DNA of 9,200 nt, from the NCBI GenBank assembly GCA_964477525.1, contig CAYZHY010000138.1, positions 1-9,200 of the forward strand, in the 5' to 3' direction. Positions 1 through 6,628 of this stretch are shown in pieces. A program made the translations under genes and the position numbers. The notes under the pieces were generated by a model. The model saw only the letters and a program-made list of their open reading frames with translations. It was not told the origin of the DNA and ran no database searches. Every line of letters starts with the position of its first letter. Within the stretch, counting starts at the first letter, position 1. The DNA is from PCC-9228 sp964477525. Its GTDB lineage: Bacteria; Cyanobacteriota; Cyanobacteriia; Cyanobacteriales; PCC-9228.

Positions 1-649
1 TAGCTAAATCGCTAAATGGAAATTAGGAAGAACTTGTACCTAGGTAAAAATTCGATCCATTCCCGTTGATAGCAGGGTGAAGCAGAGAATATAGAGAATA
101 TGTTTTGAGGTTCCATACCTAATTTCCAGATTTTTCAAAACGAATCCAATAGAAAGATATCATGTCATTTATGGGAATTTGGAGCCAATTTGAGTGCTGT
201 AGAACCTCCCCGGTAAAAAAACATTTGCAACTATACCGCTAGAGGGAATCTCAAGAGCCAAGATCAATTCAATCGATTCTGTGAAATGAATACATCCGGA
301 TAAAAATGCTCAAATTGTAACAGAATACACATCCATATCCCTACTTAATACGAGCATTCTCTAAATTTGGAAAAAATATTGCCAAAATGGGGGAAAAGGC
401 TGGCAAAATTTGCTAAGGCGATCGCGAAGCCTCTGAAAAAGAGAACCGCTATAGATCGCAGCATAGTCAACTTCCACATTTCGTCAATTCTAAAGTTTGC
501 CAAATTTTATCAAATTGTCAGAAAATCGATCTATGGAACCTGGAAAGTGCCCAATGAGCGAATAAATAGCGGAACTTCCCCGATACCTGATATACTGAGT
601 TGGGTTGGGGAAGCCAAAACGCCACCGCCAGTAGTCCCAGCAGCCATCG
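1..649. other. AT-rich intergenic region upstream of the AddB-like gene
   Basis: No convincing gene is seen here on either strand. A 103-codon open frame at 367-678 (+) would need a TTG start, has no internal ATG, has no visible Shine-Dalgarno sequence and runs into the next gene, so I treat it as chance. One HIP1 octamer sits at 418-425. A possible extended -10 promoter lies at 588-596. The first 366 bases have frequent stops in the frames I read and no repeat or RNA structure that I recognise. Confidence 0.6.
588..596 (+). promoter_or_regulatory. possible extended -10 promoter for the AddB-like gene
   Basis: TGATATACT matches an extended -10 element (TGn followed by TATACT, one mismatch to TATAAT). 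It lies 53 nt before the ATG at 650. No good -35 hexamer stands at the right distance, which extended -10 promoters can tolerate. Transcription would start near 603 and leave a leader of about 47 nt. This is a sequence match only. Confidence 0.3.
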
Positions 650-2845
650 ATGATGCCTCCTACCAACCAAGTAGATAGTATAGTAACAAATTCCGTTTCC
701 CTTGTCGGAACCCAGGAAAAATCAATTTGGATAACTGGTGTCACTCGCAGCGGCAAAACCAGTCGTTTGGCTGCCTACTATCGCCAGGAGATAGAAAACG
801 CCACAACTACCAGCGATGGGAGTTCTCCAATTGTTCGATCCCCACTCCCCTGTTTTCTCGTCTTTGCTGCCACTGGGGATACGCGGGTTCAACTTCGCGA
901 TCGCCTTTTAGCAGCTGTTAGCGGCAAATACCCCGTTCTTTCCACCACACCCTTAGGATTTTTCCTAGATGAAATTATTTTATACTGGCCGCTGCTGGTA
1001 GAACAGCAATCTCTCTACCCTGGCTTTCCCACGCGGTTGCGCCCCGAAACCGAACAAAAACTAGCCACAGATTTGTGGCGGCAGCGTTTGGATAGCGGTC
1101 AGTTACGGCTATCGGGCGTTAGCGAGTACCGTTTGGTTCGTCGGTTGCTAGATACCATGCAACTAGCAGCCATGAGTGGTACGCCTACCGAATCTATTGC
1201 CGAAATTGTAACATCGGGTTTGCTCGCCGATCGCAACCAAAATATACCAACCGAAACCCTAGGCGATTATCGATTTTGGGAACATGCCACGGCAGCCTGC
1301 CTGCAATGGCGAGATTGGTGTTGGCAGCGAGGCTTTTTAACCTACGGAATTGCTGCCGAACTTTACTGGCGACACCTGTTGCCTGCTACGACTTACCAAC
1401 AGCAATTATCCCAACGATACCAAGAAATTTTCGCCGATGATGTAGACGAATATCCAGCGATCGCGCGAGACTTTTTTGAAACCTGCTTGCAACGAGGCAT
1501 CCGGGGCATGTTTACCTTCAACCCCGATGGTGGCGTTCGATGGGGGTTAAACGCCGATCCCGACTATTTGCAAGAATTATCCCATTACTGCTATCAAGAA
1601 ACTTGCCAGCGGGATACCCAAATTTCCCTAGCTGATGAAATTGGCGACCAAGCCGTACAGTTAGTAGACGATCCCACCTTTGATATCTCCCTGCCTTCAG
1701 CCTCCGTTAGACTGCTATCCACCACCTCCCGTTCCCAACTGCTACAGCGAACGGCCGACACCATTGCCTATTACGTCAATGCCGGCCGCATTTGTCCGGA
1801 TGAAATTGCTATTATTGCTCCTGGTTTGGATGCGATCGCCCGTTATACCCTCACCAAACTTTTAACCCGGCAAAATATTCCCATCCTCCCACTCAACGAA
1901 CAACGCCCTTTAACTGCCGTACCCACCGTCAGGGCCTTGCTAACGCTACTTACCCTGCTGTACCCAGGCCTTGGTAGATTGGTGGATAGCGATCGCATTG
2001 CTGAAATGTTGGTGGTTCTCACCCAGCAAAACCAACAGCAACCAGCCATCGACCCCGTAAGGGCAGGTTTGCTTGCCGACCGCTGTTTTGTTCCCGATGT
2101 AGAAACGCCCCATCTGTTAGGTGCGACGGTTTTTTCCCGTTGGGATCGTTTGGGATATTGCGCCCAACAAGCCTACGAAGACCTACGTCAGTGGGTACAA
2201 AATTGGTCTTGCCACAACCTAGAGAAACCAATCCATCCTTTGGTGGCGTTAGACGCTGCCATGCAGAAGTTTGTTTGGCAGCAACGCAACCTCAACCAGC
2301 TTAGCGTTCCACAACCAGACTATTGGGAACTGGAAGCGTTGCGAGAGTTCGTGGAAACCGCCAACCACTACATGGAAATTGCCGCATATCAAGATACGCC
2401 AGTTACGACAACACTTGCCGATTTTATTCAATTGCTGCGCCAGGGAACCGTCACAGCCAATCCCTATCCGATTGGGCAACACCAACAGCAAACAGCCGTT
2501 ACCCTAGCAACGATATTTCAATATCGTTCCCATCGAGTATCCCATCGCTGGCATTTTTGGCTGGATGTCGGGTCTTCACTATGGTTTAGCGGCGGATCGG
2601 CTATGTTGTTTGCAGCACCTCTGTTTTGGAAACACCGTTTGGGAAAACCGTGGCAACCAAGCGATCGTGTAGCGGCCGACCAAGCCAGAGTTCGCCGGAT
2701 TCTCAGAGATTTATTAGGTCGGGTGGAACAGCGGTTGTATTTATGTCACAGCGATTTATCTGCCAACGGTCAAGAACAAAATGGCCCGTTACTGTCTTTG
2801 GTGAATGCTGCTGTATCGGTGGTTGATACCAAATCCGATATGTGA
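650..2845 (+). CDS. AddB/UvrD-like P-loop protein (cyanobacterial 'recombinase family' type)
   Basis: This 731-residue protein resembles superfamily I helicases and the AddB-type scaffold subunit of double-strand-break repair enzymes. A Walker A loop, GVTRSGKTS, lies at residues 30-38. DDVDEYP at 263-269 sits where the Walker B/DExx box should be. FNPDGGVRWGLNADP at 290-304 takes the place of the UvrD motif DDQSIYxxRGA, but the invariant Gln-Ser are Gly-Gly. A helicase domain 2-like segment with EIAIIAP and PTVRALLTLL follows near 380-430. LYLCHSD near 696-702 resembles a degraded motif VI. There is no C-terminal nuclease domain and no cysteine cluster for the iron-sulfur site of true AddB. 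ATG codons at 650 and 653 are both possible starts, neither with a clear ribosome site; a TAG at 632 limits upstream extension. No AddA/RecB partner is nearby. A role in DNA repair or recombination is inferred from the family. Confidence 0.78.
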   Translation: MMPPTNQVDSIVTNSVSLVGTQEKSIWITGVTRSGKTSRLAAYYRQEIENATTTSDGSSPIVRSPLPCFLVFAATGDTRVQLRDRLLAAVSGKYPVLSTTPLGFFLDEIILYWPLLVEQQSLYPGFPTRLRPETEQKLATDLWRQRLDSGQLRLSGVSEYRLVRRLLDTMQLAAMSGTPTESIAEIVTSGLLADRNQNIPTETLGDYRFWEHATAACLQWRDWCWQRGFLTYGIAAELYWRHLLPATTYQQQLSQRYQEIFADDVDEYPAIARDFFETCLQRGIRGMFTFNPDGGVRWGLNADPDYLQELSHYCYQETCQRDTQISLADEIGDQAVQLVDDPTFDISLPSASVRLLSTTSRSQLLQRTADTIAYYVNAGRICPDEIAIIAPGLDAIARYTLTKLLTRQNIPILPLNEQRPLTAVPTVRALLTLLTLLYPGLGRLVDSDRIAEMLVVLTQQNQQQPAIDPVRAGLLADRCFVPDVETPHLLGATVFSRWDRLGYCAQQAYEDLRQWVQNWSCHNLEKPIHPLVALDAAMQKFVWQQRNLNQLSVPQPDYWELEALREFVETANHYMEIAAYQDTPVTTTLADFIQLLRQGTVTANPYPIGQHQQQTAVTLATIFQYRSHRVSHRWHFWLDVGSSLWFSGGSAMLFAAPLFWKHRLGKPWQPSDRVAADQARVRRILRDLLGRVEQRLYLCHSDLSANGQEQNGPLLSLVNAAVSVVDTKSDM

Positions 2846-2878
2846 AAACCACATTTTAGTTTGGGAGGNNNNNNNNNN

Positions 2879-2968
2879 NNNNNNNNNNNNNNNNNNNNNN
2901 NNNNNNNNNNNNNNNNNNNNNNNNNNNNNNNNNNNNNNNNNNNNNNNNNNNNNNNNNNNNNNNNNNNN
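2879..2968. other. assembly gap (90 Ns)
   Basis: Ninety unresolved bases interrupt the sequence. The left flank ends in TTTGGGAGG and the right flank starts with a GGGAAGAGG tandem array, so the gap most likely falls inside a low-complexity purine repeat that short reads could not span. Any reading frame that crosses it is an artefact. Confidence 0.97.
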
Positions 2969-2990
2969 GGGAAGAGGGGGAAGAGGGGGG
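2969..2990 (+). repeat. GGGAAGAGG tandem repeat at the gap edge
   Basis: Two exact copies of the 9-mer GGGAAGAGG (2969-2977 and 2978-2986) are followed by GGGG. The left edge of the gap (GGGAGG, 2873-2878) has the same composition, so more copies are probably hidden in the gap. Such G-rich purine arrays are common in cyanobacterial spacers. The G runs could form a G-quadruplex or triplex, which is inference. Confidence 0.75.
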
Positions 2991-3092
2991 ATTACCTATG
3001 ACTAGGGTGTTTCTCAAGCTTCTCGATTGTTTCAAAGGTTAATGCCACCATGATAAGGAATTTGGCGGATTTTTAACGAAGGGCTACCATCG

Positions 3093-3114
3093 ATTTTAAT
3101 AAGATTATTAAAAT
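3093..3114. repeat. perfect AT-only inverted repeat downstream of truB
   Basis: ATTTTAATAA and TTATTAAAAT are exact reverse complements separated by GA. The element starts 27 nt past the truB stop on the minus strand. All ten pairs are A-T, so it is a poor intrinsic terminator stem. It could be a weak 3' hairpin of the truB message or a protein-binding site. Confidence 0.55.
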
Positions 3115-3141
3115 TTTAAGGTCGAGCACGAAACACCTTAG

Positions 3142-4053
3142 TTAAAACGAATCCAATACGACTTTAGGGATAACGAAGGGCTGGCGATCGCTTTTTTGGC
3201 TTACCTGAGTTATGCCCAAAAAACGTTCGCCTTCATCGTAAGTACGCGCAACCACAGGTTCTGTTTCTGTTGCTACTAAATTATTGGTAGAATCGATGAA
3301 ACGCTGACCGTGACACCAACGCTTGGCCTTTTCTCGACTTAATTGCAGTTTTGGTAAATTGGACAGGGGAAAATCTGGAGGAAGGAGTTGAAAAGCATCC
3401 TGGTTTTGTTGGGTTTCCATCTCCGATAATGTGATGCTGCTATCTAGATGAAAACCGCTGCTTTGCGTTCGTTCCAACCCTGCCAGCGTTGCTACGGTGT
3501 TGGCTGCCAATCCCAAATCTCTGGCAATCGAACGGATATACGTACCGCTACCACAAGCGATCGCTAATTCTAATTTGGGGAATTCCCCAGCTTCCCAATG
3601 GAGAACTTCTATATTATATACTTGTACCGTACGTGACGGGACTTCGACATCTTTTCCCGCACGTGCTAGTTCGTACAACCGTTTGCCACTTACCTGAATT
3701 GCACTGTATTTCGGAGGAACTTGTTCGATGGTTCCCTGAAATTTGGGCAAAATCGCCTCGATGCTTGCCAAATCTAAATGGGGAACTGGGGTTTGCGTCA
3801 CAATTTCCCCTTCCAAATCGTCGCTGGTGCTGGCAATACCAAATTGTACGGTTGCTCGATAAGCTTTGTGATGGCTGAGATAAGACAGCAAACGAGTCGC
3901 TTTTCCCACGGCAATCGGCAAGACACCTGTTGCTGCTGGGTCTAGGGTTCCCCCATGGCCAACTTTTTTTATGCGTAACAGTTTTCTAATCTTGGCGACG
4001 CAGTCGTGGGAAGTGACGCCAACTGGTTTGTATAGATTGATAAATCCTGCCAC
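3142..4053 (-). CDS. truB: tRNA pseudouridine(55) synthase TruB
   Basis: TruB converts U55 of the T-loop to pseudouridine in nearly all tRNAs, in the cytoplasm. From the GTG start the protein has 303 residues, normal for the family. The N-terminal GFINLYKPVGVTSHD is typical. The catalytic loop GHGGTLDPAATGVLP (33-46) carries the catalytic Asp38. Further family signatures are Tyr65, PPKYSAIQVSGKRLYELAR (113-131) and the SGTYIRSIARDLG loop (169-181). A PUA-like C-terminal region starts near 235. The open frame extends 20 codons upstream to a TTG at 4113, but that stretch is not TruB-like and overlaps a good promoter, so I chose the GTG at 4053-4051. A GGAG lies 15 nt before it, rather far. The gene stands alone, convergent with the AddB-like gene and divergent from the methyltransferase gene. 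Confidence 0.95.
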   Translation of the reverse strand: MAGFINLYKPVGVTSHDCVAKIRKLLRIKKVGHGGTLDPAATGVLPIAVGKATRLLSYLSHHKAYRATVQFGIASTSDDLEGEIVTQTPVPHLDLASIEAILPKFQGTIEQVPPKYSAIQVSGKRLYELARAGKDVEVPSRTVQVYNIEVLHWEAGEFPKLELAIACGSGTYIRSIARDLGLAANTVATLAGLERTQSSGFHLDSSITLSEMETQQNQDAFQLLPPDFPLSNLPKLQLSREKAKRWCHGQRFIDSTNNLVATETEPVVARTYDEGERFLGITQVSQKSDRQPFVIPKVVLDSF

Positions 4054-4083
4054 GGCACTTAACGGATTCTCCAAGTATAGTGA

Positions 4084-4113
4084 ATTATAGGTTGGGAAAC
4101 AACAACTTGGCAA
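4084..4113 (-). promoter_or_regulatory. sigma70-type promoter of truB
   Basis: Reading the minus strand, TTGCCA (4113-4108) is followed after 18 nt by a perfect TATAAT (4089-4084). Transcription would start near 4077 and give a leader of about 24 nt before the GTG at 4053. The promoter lies across the TTG-started extension of the frame, which supports the shorter protein. Confidence 0.65.
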
Positions 4114-4695
4114 CTCGGCGCGATCGCTGCTTAACGAACGCAGTTATGGTAGTTTCGGCTGGGAAATTGGGGGAATTGACGTTTTTGGGAAAATTTGCGA
4201 TCGCGAGGTAGACCCAGCAGGGATTTTCATTAACCACTCAAAGAGAGCAGAAGATATTTTGTCAAAAAATTGCTGAACTCCCGACCAACAGACAAGTTGA
4301 AGCTATTTTTTTAGCCAGGGATAGATAAAAATTTGGCGTATATCACTAATAGTTGTATAATAGGTTTAGCTCGAACATTTCCTTGGCTGGAAATTGAGCT
4401 AGCGCAAAGATAATAAATTGCTGTATCTGCAATTTAGGGTGCAATATAACATTTTGAACTACTGGCCGTTGGGAGAATATAGAAAAAACAGGTTTATGAA
4501 ATTTTGGCGGCCGTAAAAATAACGTATTGCATCATTAGGTTATCGCTAGCAGTTCAAACATGCAGGATGTAGGAATTTTGCCATTTCTCTGGCTGAATAA
4601 TTTCCCTACATACCTACGAGTGCGTTTGCTGGTAGTGGCCTGTAGATTGAAAACGGCAGTTTATCTTTGTATTTGTTGAATTCATCAGATTTTTC
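4114..4695. other. divergent intergenic region between truB and the methyltransferase gene
   Basis: I see no supported gene in these 582 bases. HIP1 octamers lie at 4120-4127 and 4197-4204. A stretch at about 4214-4335 (+) reads without stops for some 40 codons and ends in a TAA, but it has no start codon, so I do not call it. The truB promoter lies at the left edge and a weak promoter candidate for the methyltransferase gene at the right edge. Confidence 0.55.
4647..4675 (+). promoter_or_regulatory. weak promoter candidate for the methyltransferase gene
   Basis: TTGAAA (4647-4652) and TATTTG (4670-4675) are 17 nt apart. The -35 is good and the -10 is poor. Transcription would start about 14 nt before the ATG at 4696, leaving almost no room for a ribosome site, and none is visible. 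Treat as tentative. Confidence 0.25.
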
Positions 4696-5367
4696 ATGAC
4701 TCAAACTTCCAATCATCCAAACGAAAACCAAAGTTGGGACGCAATTAAGGCAGCCCATAACTTATCAGGAGATGCATCTAGCCTACAAACCTACTACGAT
4801 GAGTGGGCAGAAGCTTACGATCGCGATGTTTCCAACGAAGAATACGCCGGACCCCGCGCGATCGCTGAATTTTACAATCGCATTCGCGAACAAAGCGATC
4901 GCTCCCCCCGGAAAGATGTAAAAGTCCTCGATGCTGGCTGCGGTACCGGCTTGGTCGGTGTCGTTCTGCAAGATATGGGATACAAACATATTGATGGTTT
5001 TGACCTATCCGATAGCATGGTTCAAGTAGCTGAAAAAACCAACAGCTACCAAGAACTCAAGGGTGGGATTGACATGAACCAAAAAATTGAAGACTACGAG
5101 GACAACGAATACGACGCTAGCTTAGCTTGTGGCGTGTTTACCCTAGGTCACGTTCCCCCCGAATCCATCAACGAACTCATTCGGATTACCCGCCAAGGCG
5201 GTTACATCATCGTTAGTACTCGTAAAAGCTACTACAATTCCACCAACTTCCAGGAAGTTGCCGACCAGCTACAAACAGATGGTAAGGTAAAACTGTTGGA
5301 ACACTGGAAAGACGGTCCTTACATCACCGAAGAAGGTGCCCACTACTGGGCTTTCCAGGTCTGCTAA
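4696..5367 (+). CDS. class I SAM-dependent methyltransferase, METTL27 (WBSCR27)-like
   Basis: This 223-residue cytoplasmic protein has a Rossmann-type methyltransferase fold. Motif I, VLDAGCGTGLVG (77-88), binds the SAM carboxypropyl group. GFDLSDSMV (101-109) holds the acidic residue expected to contact the ribose. YDASLACGVFTLGHVP (139-154) fits motif II/post-II, and a GGYIIVSTR strand lies at 168-176. The N-terminal segment AHNLSGDASSLQTYYDEWAEAYDRDV (20-45), described here by its key AH, YYDxWAxxYDxDV pattern, is what makes it look METTL27-like rather than a generic methyltransferase. The substrate is unknown. The ATG at 4696 lacks a clear Shine-Dalgarno. The gene stands alone; a T-rich tract follows at 5373-5387, but the nearest hairpin (GCCCA/TGGGC, 5338-5351) is too far away for a normal terminator. 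Confidence 0.85.
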   Translation: MTQTSNHPNENQSWDAIKAAHNLSGDASSLQTYYDEWAEAYDRDVSNEEYAGPRAIAEFYNRIREQSDRSPRKDVKVLDAGCGTGLVGVVLQDMGYKHIDGFDLSDSMVQVAEKTNSYQELKGGIDMNQKIEDYEDNEYDASLACGVFTLGHVPPESINELIRITRQGGYIIVSTRKSYYNSTNFQEVADQLQTDGKVKLLEHWKDGPYITEEGAHYWAFQVC

Positions 5368-5486
5368 TTTTGCCTTTTTTGTTTTTTGCGAGTTGGGGAT
5401 AGGAGTGTTGGCTGTTGTTTGACTCGGTCAACATCAATTGTAGAAATATACGTTATTCTCCTATCTAGCTGACTTGCTTGGTAGCT

Positions 5487-5538
5487 TCAAAAAAACGAGC
5501 CAGTACATCGCTGCAACTACTTGAGCAGCGTACTGGCT
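5487..5538 (-). terminator. intrinsic terminator after the alcohol dehydrogenase gene
   Basis: On the minus strand, a stem built from AGCCAGTA (5538-5531) and GCTGC-type pairs folds back across a 10-nt loop (5524-5515). The arms pair over 8 plus 6 bp with a 3-nt bulge at 5506-5508. The hairpin is followed by CG and seven Ts (5495-5489). This is a textbook Rho-independent terminator. It starts 40 nt past the alcohol dehydrogenase stop and probably ends the whole minus-strand transcript. On the plus strand the stem has no T tract, so it should not stop the methyltransferase message in the same way. Confidence 0.85.
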
Positions 5539-5577
5539 ATCTAATGCAATACAGGTCGAGAATCGGGCGAAAAACCG

Positions 5578-6585
5578 TTATTCTTTCGTCAAAACGGCAC
5601 GATAGCGTACCTGATTGTTGCGAACTCGTTCGATAGCTTCATTGGCTTTTTGGAACGGAAATGTTTCCACAATGGGCTCGATTTGATATTTTTCTGCCAC
5701 CGATAGCATTTCCTGCATCATAGCTCGACCACCAATCAAAGACGCAAGAATGCGACGGCGTTTCATTAACATGGAAAACATCGATAGGGAAATTTTTTCT
5801 TGGGGAATGCCGACAAGGGATAGGGTACCGTCTGCATCTAAGTATTCGGCATAGGCTTCCCAATCAATACCGACGGGAACTGTGTTAAGCAAGACATTAA
5901 AAAAGCGATCGGCCGGTGGCGGCGATTCCCCACGTCCAACCAAAATGGTATCCACGGCACCAAGTTGCTTGGCAAAGTCGGCTTTGTCTTGGGAGGTAGT
6001 AAATACTGTAACGCGATTTCCCAGACGCGAGGCAAACTTGACTGCTAAATGTCCCAAACCACCAACGCCGATAATGCCAATTTCCTGTCCGGAGGTCATG
6101 CCGCCATAACGCAAACCAGAATAGACGGTAATACCGGCACAGAGCAAGGGACCGGCAACTTCAGTTTTGATGCCATCGGGAATGGGGAAGGCAAAACGGG
6201 AATCGACGTTGAGATAGTCAGAAAAGCCACCGTATTCAGAAACAATCAGCGGTTGGTGGTCGCTGCATAGATTTTCGTTGCCACGCAGGCAATCTTTACA
6301 TTGCATGCAGGCAGTAGCTTGCCAGCCGACACCCACGCGATCGCCGACTTGCAAGTGAGTCACTTGTTCTCCTACTTCCACCACCTCACCGATAACTTCG
6401 TGACCGGGGACAATGGGATAGTTGGACATTCCCCAATCGTCATCGATGATATGCAAATCGGAGTGACAAATACCGCAAGCTAGAACTTTAATAATACAGC
6501 GATGTCCTTTGGGAGACTCCGCTTCGTAGGTATAGGGTTGGAGTTTGGCACCTTTTTCTAAAGCGGCAAGTGCTTGAATTTGCAT
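5578..6585 (-). CDS. zinc-dependent medium-chain alcohol dehydrogenase (CAD/YahK type)
   Basis: This 335-residue enzyme should interconvert alcohols and aldehydes with a nicotinamide cofactor. Catalytic zinc ligands are visible as Cys40 in CGICHSDLH, His62-Glu63 in PGHEVIGEV, and Cys149 in PLLCAGITVY. The structural zinc site is Cys93, 96, 99 and 107. The Rossmann motif GVGGLG is at 173-178. The next strand ends in VFTTSQDK, with Thr/Ser where NAD-specific enzymes carry an Asp, which suggests NADP(H). By family, aldehyde reduction is the likely direction, as for cinnamyl alcohol dehydrogenases, YahK and cyanobacterial medium-chain enzymes; the substrate is not known. The start has a strong AAGGAGA 9 nt upstream. 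It lies 43 nt downstream of the cysteine-synthase-like gene on the same strand and is probably its operon partner. A strong terminator follows. Confidence 0.93.
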   Translation of the reverse strand: MQIQALAALEKGAKLQPYTYEAESPKGHRCIIKVLACGICHSDLHIIDDDWGMSNYPIVPGHEVIGEVVEVGEQVTHLQVGDRVGVGWQATACMQCKDCLRGNENLCSDHQPLIVSEYGGFSDYLNVDSRFAFPIPDGIKTEVAGPLLCAGITVYSGLRYGGMTSGQEIGIIGVGGLGHLAVKFASRLGNRVTVFTTSQDKADFAKQLGAVDTILVGRGESPPPADRFFNVLLNTVPVGIDWEAYAEYLDADGTLSLVGIPQEKISLSMFSMLMKRRRILASLIGGRAMMQEMLSVAEKYQIEPIVETFPFQKANEAIERVRNNQVRYRAVLTKE

Positions 6586-6594
6586 ATTAAATGT

Positions 6595-6601
6595 TCTCCT
6601 T
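6595..6601 (-). promoter_or_regulatory. Shine-Dalgarno of the alcohol dehydrogenase gene, inside a small hairpin
   Basis: AAGGAGA stands 9 nt before the ATG at 6585 and fixes the start. Its GGAG can pair with CTCC just upstream (6607-6604) around a GAAA loop, a GNRA-type tetraloop. The stem is only 4 bp, so it may affect translation mildly or not at all. Confidence 0.6.
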
Positions 6602-6628
6602 TCGGAGTTTTGTTCTTATTGAAATCTA

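Larger units (their letters stand above)
2846..3141. other. convergent spacer containing an assembly gap
   Basis: This spacer separates two genes whose 3' ends face each other. It holds 90 Ns at 2879-2968, a purine-rich tandem repeat directly after the gap, and a 22-nt AT-only inverted repeat next to truB. I see no gene. A short open stretch on the minus strand at about 3040-3115 lacks a start and is too short to support. Confidence 0.7.

Noticed and set aside
367..678. 103-codon open frame upstream of the AddB-like gene, with a lysine-rich N-terminus
   Set aside because: It needs a TTG start, has no ribosome site and no internal ATG, overlaps the next gene by 29 nt, contains a promoter-like element, and shows no recognisable family pattern.
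2805..3005. Open frame across the run of Ns
   Set aside because: It exists only because unknown bases contain no stops.
3040..3115. Short minus-strand open stretch ending in IRQIPYHGGINL
   Set aside because: Only about 25 codons, bounded by stops, without a start codon; it could be a remnant but nothing supports this.
4214..4335. Open stretch of about 40 codons (+) ending in KIAELPTNRQVEAIFLARDR
   Set aside because: The ending faintly recalls small antitoxin-like proteins, but there is no start codon and an in-frame stop lies just upstream; too little to call even a gene remnant.
5338..5387. Hairpin GCCCA/TGGGC and T-rich tract as a terminator of the methyltransferase gene
   Set aside because: The 5-bp stem lies inside the coding region and more than 20 nt before the T tract, so it is not a standard intrinsic terminator.
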